Positions 25,399-32,393 of a DNA stretch of 47,034 nucleotides are shown here, one piece after another (the first letter of the stretch is position 1; each line of letters starts with the position of its first letter). A model generated the notes under the pieces. That model was not told the DNA's origin, ran no database searches, and saw only the letters and a list, made by a program, of their open reading frames with translations. The position numbers and the translations under genes are program-made. The stretch comes from Bdellovibrionales bacterium (GTDB lineage Bacteria > Bdellovibrionota > Bdellovibrionia > Bdellovibrionales > Bdellovibrionaceae), in assembly GCA_005793345.1 (NCBI GenBank), contig SXSU01000107.1, forward strand, positions 1 to 47,034, in the 5' to 3' direction.

Positions 25399-25601
25399 AT
25401 TTTAAATCTGAACATGCTTTTAAAAGCAAATCAATACTTTAGTATATTAATAGATCATGATTAAATCTACAAATTACTTTTAAAAAATTATTATAATTAA
25501 AGGCACCCAAGCCATTGGTCTCATTTATATTCAGATTTAACAATTCAAATGGATTCGCTGTTAAATGTTAAAGTTATTAGTAATAATAACCGATTGATTC
25601 A

Positions 25602-27746
25602 TTGATGCAAAACTTAGTTTTCATGTGCAAAATTTTGAACTTAAAAATTTCAAAAAAAATAATTAAGTTAATTTTTATTTTGTTAAATTGTTTCTTACAA
25701 GTTTCTTGTTTTGGATCGATGTGGGGAAAAACTGAAAGTTTAGATCAATCAGAATCCTCAACTTCACATTCAAATGCAACGCATCTTCAAGGAGTAGAGA
25801 TCTCTTCAGAAACCCCTTTTGAAAATGGACAATTTTTAAAGTATAATGGTTCAATATGGATTCCTAGCATAATCACATTAAGCAATATAAGGTCTTCGGT
25901 AACAAATAATTCAGCCCTAAGCACTACCTGTAATAGTAACCAAACTTTGAATTACAATTCTATTTCCGATTCATTTGAGTGTTCTACAATTTCTATAAAC
26001 GCATCCCAAATCACTCAAGGTGTTTTGCCAATTACTTTTGGAGGAACAGGAGCCTCGACTGCATCAGAAGCCGTTAATAATTTACTACCTTCGCAAACTT
26101 CTAACGGAGGTAAGTTCTTAGCAACAGATGGAACTAATTTATCTTGGTCTTCCGTTTCATCTGCAACAAATCAGTGGATAACCTCAGCAACAAATATTTA
26201 CTATTCTTTAGGTAATGTCGGGATTGGAACAACTAATCCTGGATACCCCTTGGATATATTATCAAATAATTCAAATGGTGATCGTGAATACACTCAAAAA
26301 ATAACTTTAAATTTAACTGCAGATAGTTTTAATGAATCAGCGGCAATCTATAGCCTAACAAATGTTAATTCAACCTATAACAATGTCGCCAACGCTGTTG
26401 ATGGCTGGTTAAACTTAAACACATCAAGCTTACTTAATACTGGAATTGGGGTAAGTGGTCATGTAGCAAATTTGAGCTCAGGGTTAATAGCATATGCAAT
26501 GGGAATTACTGGTGATATTCAAACTTTTGGAGGAACTGTTACTAATGCAATTGCTGGAAACTTTTATGTTTCAAAATCAGGTTTAGGAATCAATTCAAAC
26601 GCCATAGGTGTATATGTCGGCACAATCCAAGGAACAACGAAACACTCTATTTATACTTCTGATCCTACTGCTCCAAATTACTTCGCAGGAAGTGTCGGTA
26701 TTGGAACTTCACAACCGAGTTCTACTCTTGAAGTCACAGGAAACATTGCTCTTTCCACAGGAGGAAATAGAACCATCCAGGTTGAAGATTCAAGTGGAGC
26801 AAACGCGAATTCGCTAACATTAGCAAGTGGCTCAGTCACAAGTGGAGGTTCTTTTAAGGGTGGAAATTTGACTTTATTAGCTGGTTCAGGATTATCTACT
26901 GGAGCAGGAGGAGATCTATCTCTTTATTCAGGTAGTGGTGGCCCATCAGGACTTTCAGGCTCACTTTCAATTTCAACTGGAGTAAGTAATAATGCTGGCA
27001 CACCTGGCGCGATCAATATAAATGGTGGACTCAATGGAACAGGTGTTGGCGGTGCTATTAACATACAAGCTGGAATAGGTGTAACAGGAGGAGAATTAGC
27101 TTTAACTGGAGGTCAAGGCCTTAGTACTTCTAATGGAGGAAATATCGTCCTTAACGGTGGAACTCCATTTTCAACAGGTACCTTTGGAAATATTATTTTA
27201 GCAAATTCTGGAGGTAAAGTTGGTATCGGAAATATTGCCATACCTGCTTATTTATTAGATGTTAATGGGGATATTAACATCGCAGGCGCTAATGCACTAC
27301 TTATAGGAGGAGCTTCAATATGTACAATCGCAGGCTGCACACCTCCCTCAGACCAAAGACTTAAAGAAAATATAAAGCCACTCAATAATTCATTAAACAA
27401 AATACTTAAACTGCAAGGTGTGAGTTATGACTGGAAAAACAAGGAAAAATTTGGCAATGATTCTCAAATTGGATTCATTGCTCAAGATGTTGAAAAAACT
27501 TTTCCTCAAGTAGTAATGACAGACCAAAAGACTGGATTTAAGTCATTGGCTTACGATCATCTTGTTGCACCATTAGTAGAAGCATTTAAAGAGTTATTAA
27601 GTAAACTAGATAATTTAGATTCTATGATTACTAAAATACTATCAAGAATTTCAGAGCTCGAATCTGAAAATGAAAAACTAAAAAAAGAAAACACAGAATT
27701 TAAAACACGCCTCGAAAAACTAGAAAAATCTATGTCAAATAAATAA
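25602..27746 (+). CDS. Lipoprotein with C-terminal peptidase S74 chaperone domain
   Basis: 714 residues. Lipobox LQVSC at ~32-36 after a hydrophobic stretch (IIKLIFILLNCFL). A long Gly/Ser/Asn-rich body follows with fibre-like repeats: NVGIGTTNPGYPLDIL, SVGIGTSQPSSTLEVTGNI and KVGIGNIAIPAYLLDVNGDI, plus a glycine-rich beta-helix at ~410-540. The last ~130 residues are an intramolecular chaperone: Ser583-Asp-Gln-Arg-Leu-Lys588 is the self-cleavage serine and lysine, and GFIAQDVEKTFPQVV and the C-terminal coiled coil match the family. Such domains trimerise tail fibres and are then cut off. Start uncertain (TTG 25602, ATG 25605 or ATG 25623); no good Shine-Dalgarno. Probable trimeric surface fibre. 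Confidence 0.85.
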   Translation: MMQNLVFMCKILNLKISKKIIKLIFILLNCFLQVSCFGSMWGKTESLDQSESSTSHSNATHLQGVEISSETPFENGQFLKYNGSIWIPSIITLSNIRSSVTNNSALSTTCNSNQTLNYNSISDSFECSTISINASQITQGVLPITFGGTGASTASEAVNNLLPSQTSNGGKFLATDGTNLSWSSVSSATNQWITSATNIYYSLGNVGIGTTNPGYPLDILSNNSNGDREYTQKITLNLTADSFNESAAIYSLTNVNSTYNNVANAVDGWLNLNTSSLLNTGIGVSGHVANLSSGLIAYAMGITGDIQTFGGTVTNAIAGNFYVSKSGLGINSNAIGVYVGTIQGTTKHSIYTSDPTAPNYFAGSVGIGTSQPSSTLEVTGNIALSTGGNRTIQVEDSSGANANSLTLASGSVTSGGSFKGGNLTLLAGSGLSTGAGGDLSLYSGSGGPSGLSGSLSISTGVSNNAGTPGAININGGLNGTGVGGAINIQAGIGVTGGELALTGGQGLSTSNGGNIVLNGGTPFSTGTFGNIILANSGGKVGIGNIAIPAYLLDVNGDINIAGANALLIGGASICTIAGCTPPSDQRLKENIKPLNNSLNKILKLQGVSYDWKNKEKFGNDSQIGFIAQDVEKTFPQVVMTDQKTGFKSLAYDHLVAPLVEAFKELLSKLDNLDSMITKILSRISELESENEKLKKENTEFKTRLEKLEKSMSNK

Positions 27747-27800
27747 ACTTAGCTTTTAAAGAATTTGACATTTAAAAATGATCTTAGTCTTATAAATAGT

Positions 27801-28610
27801 ATGAAACTAAACAAACTTCTACCTTTAAACGATTTTAATTCATCCCTTCAATTTTTGTTTTCAGATATTGATGATACCATGACAGATGAAGGATTACTTA
27901 CTACCGAAGCTTATGAAGCCTTATGGAATCTCAACAAAAATAAAATAAAAGTTATTCCTGTCACAGGACGCCCTGCCGGCTGGTGTGAAATGATTGCTCG
28001 CATGTGGCCTGTTGATGGCATAATTGGTGAAAATGGTGCTTTTTATTTTAGTTATAAAAATAAAAAAATGAATCGTTATTTTTTTGAAGATGAAAAGACA
28101 CGACTAATTAATCAACAAAAATTAGCAAACATTCAAACAGAAATTTTTAATAAAGTTCCAAAAGCCGCATTATCGTCGGATCAATTTTGCAGATTGTTTG
28201 ATTTGGCCATTGATTTTTGCGAAGACATCACTCCTTTATCAATAGACGAAAAACAATTGATCGTTGATATTTTTAACAGCCACGGGGCTCAAGCTAAAAT
28301 AAGTTCAATACACATTAATGGATGGTTTGGAAATTATAATAAAGTAACTATGATTTTAAAATATTTAGAACAAGTCTATCAAATTGACAAAATAAATGCT
28401 TTAGAAATTTGTGGATTTTCAGGTGACTCACCTAACGATGAACCTAGTTTTGAATTATTCAAACACTCATTTGGAGTTGCCAATATTTTAAATTTTAAAG
28501 ACCAATTGAAATTTCCACCAAAATATATTTCTCCTTCAAAAGGTGGAAAAGGCTTTGTTGAAATAGCTGAGCAAATAATAAAAAAATCTAAAATAACTGC
28601 TCATGATTAA
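27801..28610 (+). CDS. HAD-IIB family phosphatase
   Basis: 269 residues from ATG 27801; an in-frame TTG at 27765 would add 12. The family N-terminus (PLNDF.. before the first strand) favours 27801. HAD motif I is FSDIDDTMTDEG with nucleophile Asp22 and Asp24; motif II VTGRPAGWCEMIARMWP; motif III Lys in NYNKVTM; motif IV GFSGDSPNDEPSF. A Cof-type cap lies between. It probably dephosphorylates a sugar phosphate in the cytoplasm; the substrate is not clear. The last residues T-A-H-D and the stop are supplied by the palindromic element at 28593, so the original C-terminus has been replaced or extended. Confidence 0.8.
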   Translation: MKLNKLLPLNDFNSSLQFLFSDIDDTMTDEGLLTTEAYEALWNLNKNKIKVIPVTGRPAGWCEMIARMWPVDGIIGENGAFYFSYKNKKMNRYFFEDEKTRLINQQKLANIQTEIFNKVPKAALSSDQFCRLFDLAIDFCEDITPLSIDEKQLIVDIFNSHGAQAKISSIHINGWFGNYNKVTMILKYLEQVYQIDKINALEICGFSGDSPNDEPSFELFKHSFGVANILNFKDQLKFPPKYISPSKGGKGFVEIAEQIIKKSKITAHD

Positions 28611-28656
28611 GTCTGATTGCTTCGCAATTATATCAGACATAATCACAAGCAGTTAT
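28593..28656. repeat. Palindromic intergenic element, copy 3
   Basis: 64 bp: ATAACTGCTCATGATTAAG, TCTGATTGC-TTC-GCAATTA, TATCAGACATAATCACAAG, CAGTTAT. The outer arms pair, with an inner hairpin ATTGC/GCAAT. It overlaps the last six codons of the HAD gene. Confidence 0.9.
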
Positions 28657-28670
28657 TCTCTTTTTTGTTG

Positions 28671-28691
28671 GGGGCGATTTTCAATCACCCC
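28671..28691. terminator. Hairpin between palindromic elements
   Basis: GGGGCGATT and AATCACCCC with loop TTC; one pair is a mismatch on this strand and a G-T wobble on the other. It has the same GATT/AATC core as the terminators at 2561 and 43260. A T run lies to its left, so it best terminates leftward RNA, though no leftward gene ends here. Confidence 0.5.
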
Positions 28692-28692
28692 G

Positions 28693-28732
28693 TATTATGA
28701 AAATCCAAACTAAAGTTTGTATTTTCATAATA
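28693..28732. repeat. 40-bp inverted repeat
   Basis: 18-bp arms TATTATGAAAATCCAAAC and GTTTGTATTTTCATAATA, loop TAAA, one mismatch. It abuts copy 4 of the palindromic element (overlap of three bases), forming a row of hairpins after the HAD gene. Confidence 0.75.
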
Positions 28733-28795
28733 ACTGCTCATGATTAAGTCTGATTGCTTCGCAATTATATGCGAGACAAAATCACATGCTGTTAT
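28730..28795. repeat. Palindromic intergenic element, copy 4
   Basis: 66 bp. Its left half is identical to copy 3 (through GATTGCTTCGCAATTATAT). The right half has drifted (GCGAGACAAAATCACATGC) and ends GTTAT. Two copies 137 bp apart in the same orientation suggest a local duplication. Confidence 0.85.
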
Positions 28796-29019
28796 GCTCC
28801 TGTTTGTTAATACAAAGTTAATACTAAATTTACGTTTCTTTAAATTATAGAAGAAATATCTTATTAAATAATTTTTAAATCTAATTTTAAATTTTACATT
28901 TGTCAGAATTAAAACTCAAAAATGTATTGTTTGTCAGAACACTTAATATTTAAAACTGATATATTAATTTTAAATTGATCTCTATTAACCCAATTAACTC
29001 ATTTAAAAGGAGCTTCTTT
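28796..29019. other. AT-rich leader of the small secreted gene
   Basis: Together with the repeats this completes a ~409 bp gene-free stretch from 28611. Apart from an ordinary AT-rich promoter region I see nothing here. Confidence 0.4.
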
Positions 29020-29502
29020 ATGAAATTAGTATTAATACAATTTTTTATCTTAATCAGCAATTTTGCTATGGCAGGTTTTGGTGCATCTCCAAATATTGGA
29101 CCAGCATCCCTTGTTATTAAAAATGATGAAACAACTGGTCTCGTAGCAACTATTGAAATTGAACTTGTAAAAAAAACAATGAATGTTACGTTATGGCATG
29201 ATTGTCATACGATCATTCCACTACAACCTGGTGAGCTGACTTGTGCGTCTTTACCAAGAATAGAAACCGAATTTAAAGTTGATCTAATAAATACTGATAC
29301 TCAGTGTGGTTCAAAAATTTACAAAGGATTCTCTGATAAAACAAATGCAAATGGCTCTCGTATTTCAATTACTGTTCAAGACAATTCGACTCGTACTTGT
29401 AGAGACTTTCGACCTGCTTTAGTTGAAACCACTGTTAAAGAAGAATTTGTAAATCCTGAAATAAAAAACAATTACACAATCTATACTAACCCAAGGCTTT
29501 AG
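29020..29502 (+). CDS. Small secreted protein, unknown
   Basis: 160 residues from ATG 29020, with AAAAGGAG 7 bases upstream; an in-frame upstream start at 28975 would break the signal peptide. Signal LVLIQFFILISNFAMA, cleavage before GFGASPN. Four cysteines (HDCHTI, LTCAS, TQCGSK, RTCRDF) and a beta-rich pattern (LVATIEIELVKKTMNVTLW). No family recognised. Single gene after the palindrome cluster and before the toxin-antitoxin region. Confidence 0.65.
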   Translation: MKLVLIQFFILISNFAMAGFGASPNIGPASLVIKNDETTGLVATIEIELVKKTMNVTLWHDCHTIIPLQPGELTCASLPRIETEFKVDLINTDTQCGSKIYKGFSDKTNANGSRISITVQDNSTRTCRDFRPALVETTVKEEFVNPEIKNNYTIYTNPRL

Positions 29503-29530
29503 CTCAAGCCAAAATCCATCATAATTTAAC

Positions 29531-29566
29531 TTGACTTTATATCATAAGCGGCTTATGATATAAAGT
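29531..29566 (+). promoter_or_regulatory. Promoter overlapped by a 33-bp palindromic operator
   Basis: -35 TTGACT (29531-29536), 17 bp, -10 TATGAT (29554-29559). Superimposed are perfect 16-bp arms, ACTTTATATCATAAGC at 29534-29549 and its complement at 29551-29566, around one central base. The palindrome ends on the base before the GTG start codon. Transcription expected ~7 bases after the -10 would begin at or next to that GTG. Typical place for a toxin-antitoxin autorepressor. Confidence 0.75.
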
Positions 29567-29833
29567 GTGCAAAAACATATAATTAAATATCTTTCTAGTA
29601 TTGGTAAAAAAGGTGGCCTAAAAAGCCGTCGGTCCCTTTCTTCCAGTACTGCAAAAAAAATGGTAAAGGTGCGAGAGGCAAAAAAATTATTTAATAAATA
29701 TTACCATCAATGCTTTTGGTCCTTTGATCCTCATTATAAAATTAAATTTGAAGATGTAACTTGGGTTGCTGAGCAACTTATGAAGAATGGTGATCGTGAA
29801 CTTTGGAAACTTGGAGTTAAATTATGCCACTAA
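29567..29833 (+). CDS. Small partner (antitoxin-like) of the AbiEii-type toxin
   Basis: 88 residues starting at GTG 29567. Pattern IGKKGGLKSRRSLSSSTAKK, MVKVREAKKLFNKYYHQCFW, then FEDVTWVAEQLMKNGDRELW. I know this small Lys/Arg-rich family as the gene directly upstream of AbiEii-like nucleotidyltransferases; its action is not established to my knowledge. There is no Shine-Dalgarno and almost no room for a 5' leader, so the mRNA is probably leaderless. It overlaps the toxin gene by 10 bp. Confidence 0.7.
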   Translation: MQKHIIKYLSSIGKKGGLKSRRSLSSSTAKKMVKVREAKKLFNKYYHQCFWSFDPHYKIKFEDVTWVAEQLMKNGDRELWKLGVKLCH

Positions 29834-30630
29834 CACCTTTTCAATCTAAAGTTGCAATTCTGCTTTCAATAAATCGAACTGAAGATAGTCATCTAGCGGG
29901 AGGAGCTGGTTTACATTTTAAACCAGATTCTATTAGGTATAGTATTGATCTCGATTATTTTCATGACTCAGAAGAAAGAGTTGCATCAGCATTTACTGAA
30001 GATAGAAAGTTACTTTTAAAAAATAATTTTCTCTGTAAAGTTGAAATGAATCAACCAGGCTATATCCGTTGCATAGTTAGTAAGAATAATGAATCTACAA
30101 AGATTGAATGGGCACATGATTCAAGCTGGAGATTTATGCCTGTGCAATTTGAAAAAGAAATTGGATTTATTTTACATCCTATAGATTTAACTATTAATAA
30201 AATCCTTGCCTTAGCAGGTAGAGACGAACCTAGGGATTTGCTTGATGTGATCCATACTCACGAAAGTATTTTACCAATAGGAGCTCAGTGTTGGGCTGCT
30301 TGCGGAAAAGATCCTGGATTTAATCCATTATCTTTACTTGAATTATTAAAAAGAAGAGGCCGATTCCATAAAGAAGATTTTATGCGTCTAAACTTAACTC
30401 AACCTGTAAATTTACTTGAACTTAAGCAGAAATGGTTGGCTATGCTTCAAGAAGCTGAATCTTTTGCAAGAATTGCTCCTCCTGATGATCTAGGGTGCCT
30501 ATACTACTCAACAATAATTAATAAATTTATTGAACCCAAAAAGTTTATTAATTCAAAAGAATATATAAAACATTTTGGTCGCCCAGGGGGAATTATCCCA
30601 AAAATAATTCCACATCCGAATTCATATTAA
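29824..30630 (+). CDS. Nucleotidyltransferase AbiEii/AbiGii-family toxin
   Basis: 268 residues. The nucleotidyltransferase core shows LAGGAGLHF at ~24-32 and SIDLDYFHD, with Ser40, Asp42 and Asp44 as metal ligands. Then come HPIDLTINKILALAGRDEPR and DLLDVIH, the distal K/R-D motif of the AbiEii group. Members transfer nucleotides to tRNA or other targets and act in type IV toxin-antitoxin or abortive-infection systems. The ATG lies inside the end of the upstream gene, so translation is coupled. Cytoplasmic. The target cannot be read from sequence. Confidence 0.8.
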   Translation: MPLTPFQSKVAILLSINRTEDSHLAGGAGLHFKPDSIRYSIDLDYFHDSEERVASAFTEDRKLLLKNNFLCKVEMNQPGYIRCIVSKNNESTKIEWAHDSSWRFMPVQFEKEIGFILHPIDLTINKILALAGRDEPRDLLDVIHTHESILPIGAQCWAACGKDPGFNPLSLLELLKRRGRFHKEDFMRLNLTQPVNLLELKQKWLAMLQEAESFARIAPPDDLGCLYYSTIINKFIEPKKFINSKEYIKHFGRPGGIIPKIIPHPNSY

Positions 30631-30773
30631 CTATTCACGAGCAAATCTTAATTAACAAATTTTTGAATTTATAAGAAATTAAAAAATCGGAATGATAATT
30701 TGATATGCCTTTCAGTTTCTATAGAATCGCCGTTTCTTATAGTTATTACCACACTTGTAAACTGGAGACCAGA

Positions 30774-30876
30774 ATGAACCCTACTTCGGTGGATTAAGTC
30801 AGGGCACCTAAAATCTAAAAAAGTTGGCCGTGAATATAGAATCTACCCAGAAGATCTCGAGAAATTAGCTTCCTAA
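30774..30876 (+). pseudogene. Excisionase-like (HTH_17) remnant
   Basis: ATG 30774 has GGAG 6 bases upstream but reads only M-N-P-T-S-V-D-stop. One frame over, from 30778, the DNA encodes LLRWIKSGHLKSKKVGREYR, then IYPEDLEKLAS and a stop, the second half of an excisionase/MerR-like winged helix. A single-base frameshift and a lost first half fit a decayed gene. Its stop codon touches the first base of the 59-bp repeat at 30875. Confidence 0.65.
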
Positions 30877-30933
30877 ATTAAATTGAAATTACTTTTTTAA
30901 GATCAGGAATGGGTTCTTGAAGGTAACTTTCAA
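30875..30933 (-). repeat. 59-bp direct repeat, left copy (duplicated nfu 3' end)
   Basis: 57 of 59 bases match 31699-31757. Read on the minus strand it encodes YLQEPIPDLKKVISI-stop, versus YLQELIPDLKKVISI-stop in the intact nfu gene. Similarity ends abruptly at 30934. Confidence 0.9.
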
Positions 30934-30968
30934 GTAATGGAATTTTTATTTGAAGATCAAGAAAGTTC

Positions 30969-30997
30969 TTTACTGTATTACCGTAACATAGTATTAT
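30969..30997 (+). promoter_or_regulatory. Predicted higBA promoter
   Basis: TTTACT (30969-30974), 17 bp, TATTAT (30992-30997). The spacer contains TTAC-C-GTAA, a palindrome partly echoed by an overlapping TTACTGTA, a plausible HigA operator. Confidence 0.5.
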
Positions 30998-31018
30998 TGA
31001 CTTGATTTTGAGGTTTTT

Positions 31019-31315
31019 ATGATAAAAGATTTTGGAAATAAACTTGCCTATGATCTCTTCCACAAGGGATCAAGCAAGGGAGTACCAAGACAATACTGGA
31101 GAAGAGCTATTCACATGCTTGACATTATGGAAGTTGTTGAAAGCCTTGAAGATTTAAAGGTAAAGTGTTTTCCTCCAAGTATTCGTCTTCACCCGTTAGT
31201 TGGTCCCCGCAAGGGTGATTGGGCAATTGATATACATAAGCTATCAGGCTGGAGAATCACTTTTCAATTTCTTGATAATGAATTTGTAAATGTTAAAGTA
31301 GAAGATTATCACTAG
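31019..31315 (+). CDS. higB: HigB-family mRNA interferase toxin
   Basis: 98 residues, the RelE-like fold of HigB, which cleaves ribosome-bound mRNA. Family pattern: opening MIKDFGNKLAYDLFHKG, GVPRQYWRRAIHMLDIM, then LHPLVGPRKGDWAIDIH with the basic residues of the active face, GWRITFQF and the terminal VEDYH. Complete length. Toxin-first order with higA 9 bp downstream is typical for this family. It lies in the segment bounded by 59-bp repeats. Confidence 0.93.
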   Translation: MIKDFGNKLAYDLFHKGSSKGVPRQYWRRAIHMLDIMEVVESLEDLKVKCFPPSIRLHPLVGPRKGDWAIDIHKLSGWRITFQFLDNEFVNVKVEDYH

Positions 31316-31324
31316 GAGATTATT

Positions 31325-31630
31325 ATGGCAAAATTAATAAAAAAGAGACCGACAAGGCAACCTTCTCATCCTGGAGAAATTCTGAAAGAGGTATGGCTGG
31401 ATGAGCTTGGGTATTCGCAATCATATTTTGCAGATTTACTTTCTGAAGCATCTGGTGGGCTATCTAAAAAATCGACTATTCAAACAAAACTTAACGAAGT
31501 TATAAGTGGAAAACGAGCCATGAGCGCAGAATTTGCCGTACTTATTAGTAAAGTTTTAAAAACAAATCCTAGAATGTGGATGAACTTACAAGTTCAACTC
31601 GATATTTGGCAAGCGGAGAAGGCTGCCTAA
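31325..31630 (+). CDS. higA: HigA-family XRE antitoxin
   Basis: 101 residues. Family N-terminus PSHPGEILKEVWLDELGYSQ, then a Cro/C1 helix-turn-helix (SYFADLLSEASGG, KLNEVISGKRAMSAEFAVLI) and closing MWMNLQVQLDIWQA. Binds HigB and represses the operon. AGGAG lies 7 bases before the ATG. No stop or frameshift, so the module appears functional. Confidence 0.93.
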   Translation: MAKLIKKRPTRQPSHPGEILKEVWLDELGYSQSYFADLLSEASGGLSKKSTIQTKLNEVISGKRAMSAEFAVLISKVLKTNPRMWMNLQVQLDIWQAEKAA

Positions 31631-31698
31631 AAGTTCTACCAATTATAAAATTCACACATTCCACATTCACTAAAAAAACTAAAATTCTATCCTTATCA

Positions 31699-31757
31699 AA
31701 ATTAAATTGAAATTACTTTTTTAAGATCAGGAATGAGTTCTTGAAGGTAACCTTCAA
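31699..31757 (-). repeat. 59-bp direct repeat, right copy (native nfu 3' end)
   Basis: Covers the last 18 codons, the stop codon and three bases beyond of nfu. Differs from the left copy at two positions. The left boundary of similarity lies three bases past the nfu stop. Confidence 0.9.
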
Positions 31758-32253
31758 TTCCTTGTTTTAAAGTCTGTGTAGAACTAGGACACCCTTTACA
31801 TGCCCCTTTCAATTCAACTTTCAAAATACCATCTCCGTAAGAAATAAAATCAATATCTCCACCGTCACTAGCCAATGAGGGGCGAATTTCATTTTCTAAT
31901 ATTAATTTAATTCGAGTACTAATTTCATCTAAAGATAAATTTGCAATCTCACTTTCACTCATTGATTGTGAAACAACAACTAAAGGTTCATTGTTTACAA
32001 TTTGCTCATTGATAAAATTAGCAATGTCAGTAGCAATAGAATTCCACTCCACCCAATCCTGTTTTTTAAGAGTTATAAAATTAGTTCCGACAAACACTTC
32101 ACTAGTCCATGGAAACTCAAATAACTTGTACGCTAGTGGTGAGCAGTCTGTTTCGCTAATATGCGTGCAGGAAAACGGGGATTTATTAAATTCAAATCCT
32201 AAATTAAACTTTAAACAATCTGGGTTCGGAGTTTTCTCGAAAGTTACGTTCAT
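31702..32253 (-). CDS. nfu: Nfu-type Fe-S cluster scaffold/carrier
   Basis: 183 residues. N-terminal Nfu_N domain (~1-85: TFEKTPNPDCLKFNLG, then FEFPWTSEVFVGTNFITL) and C-terminal NifU-like domain (~108-183: IRPSLASDGGDIDFISY, GACKGCPSS with Cys152 and Cys155). Two such domains bind a [4Fe-4S] cluster between them and hand it to client enzymes; complex I, encoded downstream, is rich in such clusters. Length normal. The 3' end is duplicated at 30875, and the gene itself is intact. Confidence 0.92.
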   Translation of the reverse strand: MNVTFEKTPNPDCLKFNLGFEFNKSPFSCTHISETDCSPLAYKLFEFPWTSEVFVGTNFITLKKQDWVEWNSIATDIANFINEQIVNNEPLVVVSQSMSESEIANLSLDEISTRIKLILENEIRPSLASDGGDIDFISYGDGILKVELKGACKGCPSSTQTLKQGIEGYLQELIPDLKKVISI

Positions 32254-32393
32254 GGATTTCTCACTTTAATTTAAAAGTTAAAATTACCTTAAAATATTTT
32301 TAATTATCTAATATCATTTAAATCGCTTCTAATTAAGCAAACTTAAAACTAGTTACTCGACTTCTAATACAATGTAAATCCTTTATAAAAAAC

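Larger units (their letters stand above)
30875..31757. mobile_element. higBA cassette bounded by 59-bp direct repeats
   Basis: The two repeats (30875-30933 and 31699-31757) enclose 765 bp whose only genes are higB and higA. The right repeat is the last 18 codons and stop region of nfu; the left one is a slightly diverged second copy beside an excisionase-like remnant. The layout resembles integration at a gene's 3' end that restores that end, as seen for integrative elements. No integrase is present, so the mechanism is inferred. Confidence 0.6.

Noticed and set aside
25440..25470. ATCATGATTAAATCTAC as a sixth copy of the palindromic element
   Set aside because: Only about 12 bases resemble one arm, with no matching second arm or inner hairpin.
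30878..31063. Minus-strand 61-codon ORF ending like Nfu
   Set aside because: Only its end matches Nfu because it lies in the duplicated 59-bp repeat; the rest is antisense to the higBA promoter and the start of higB. It is not a gene.
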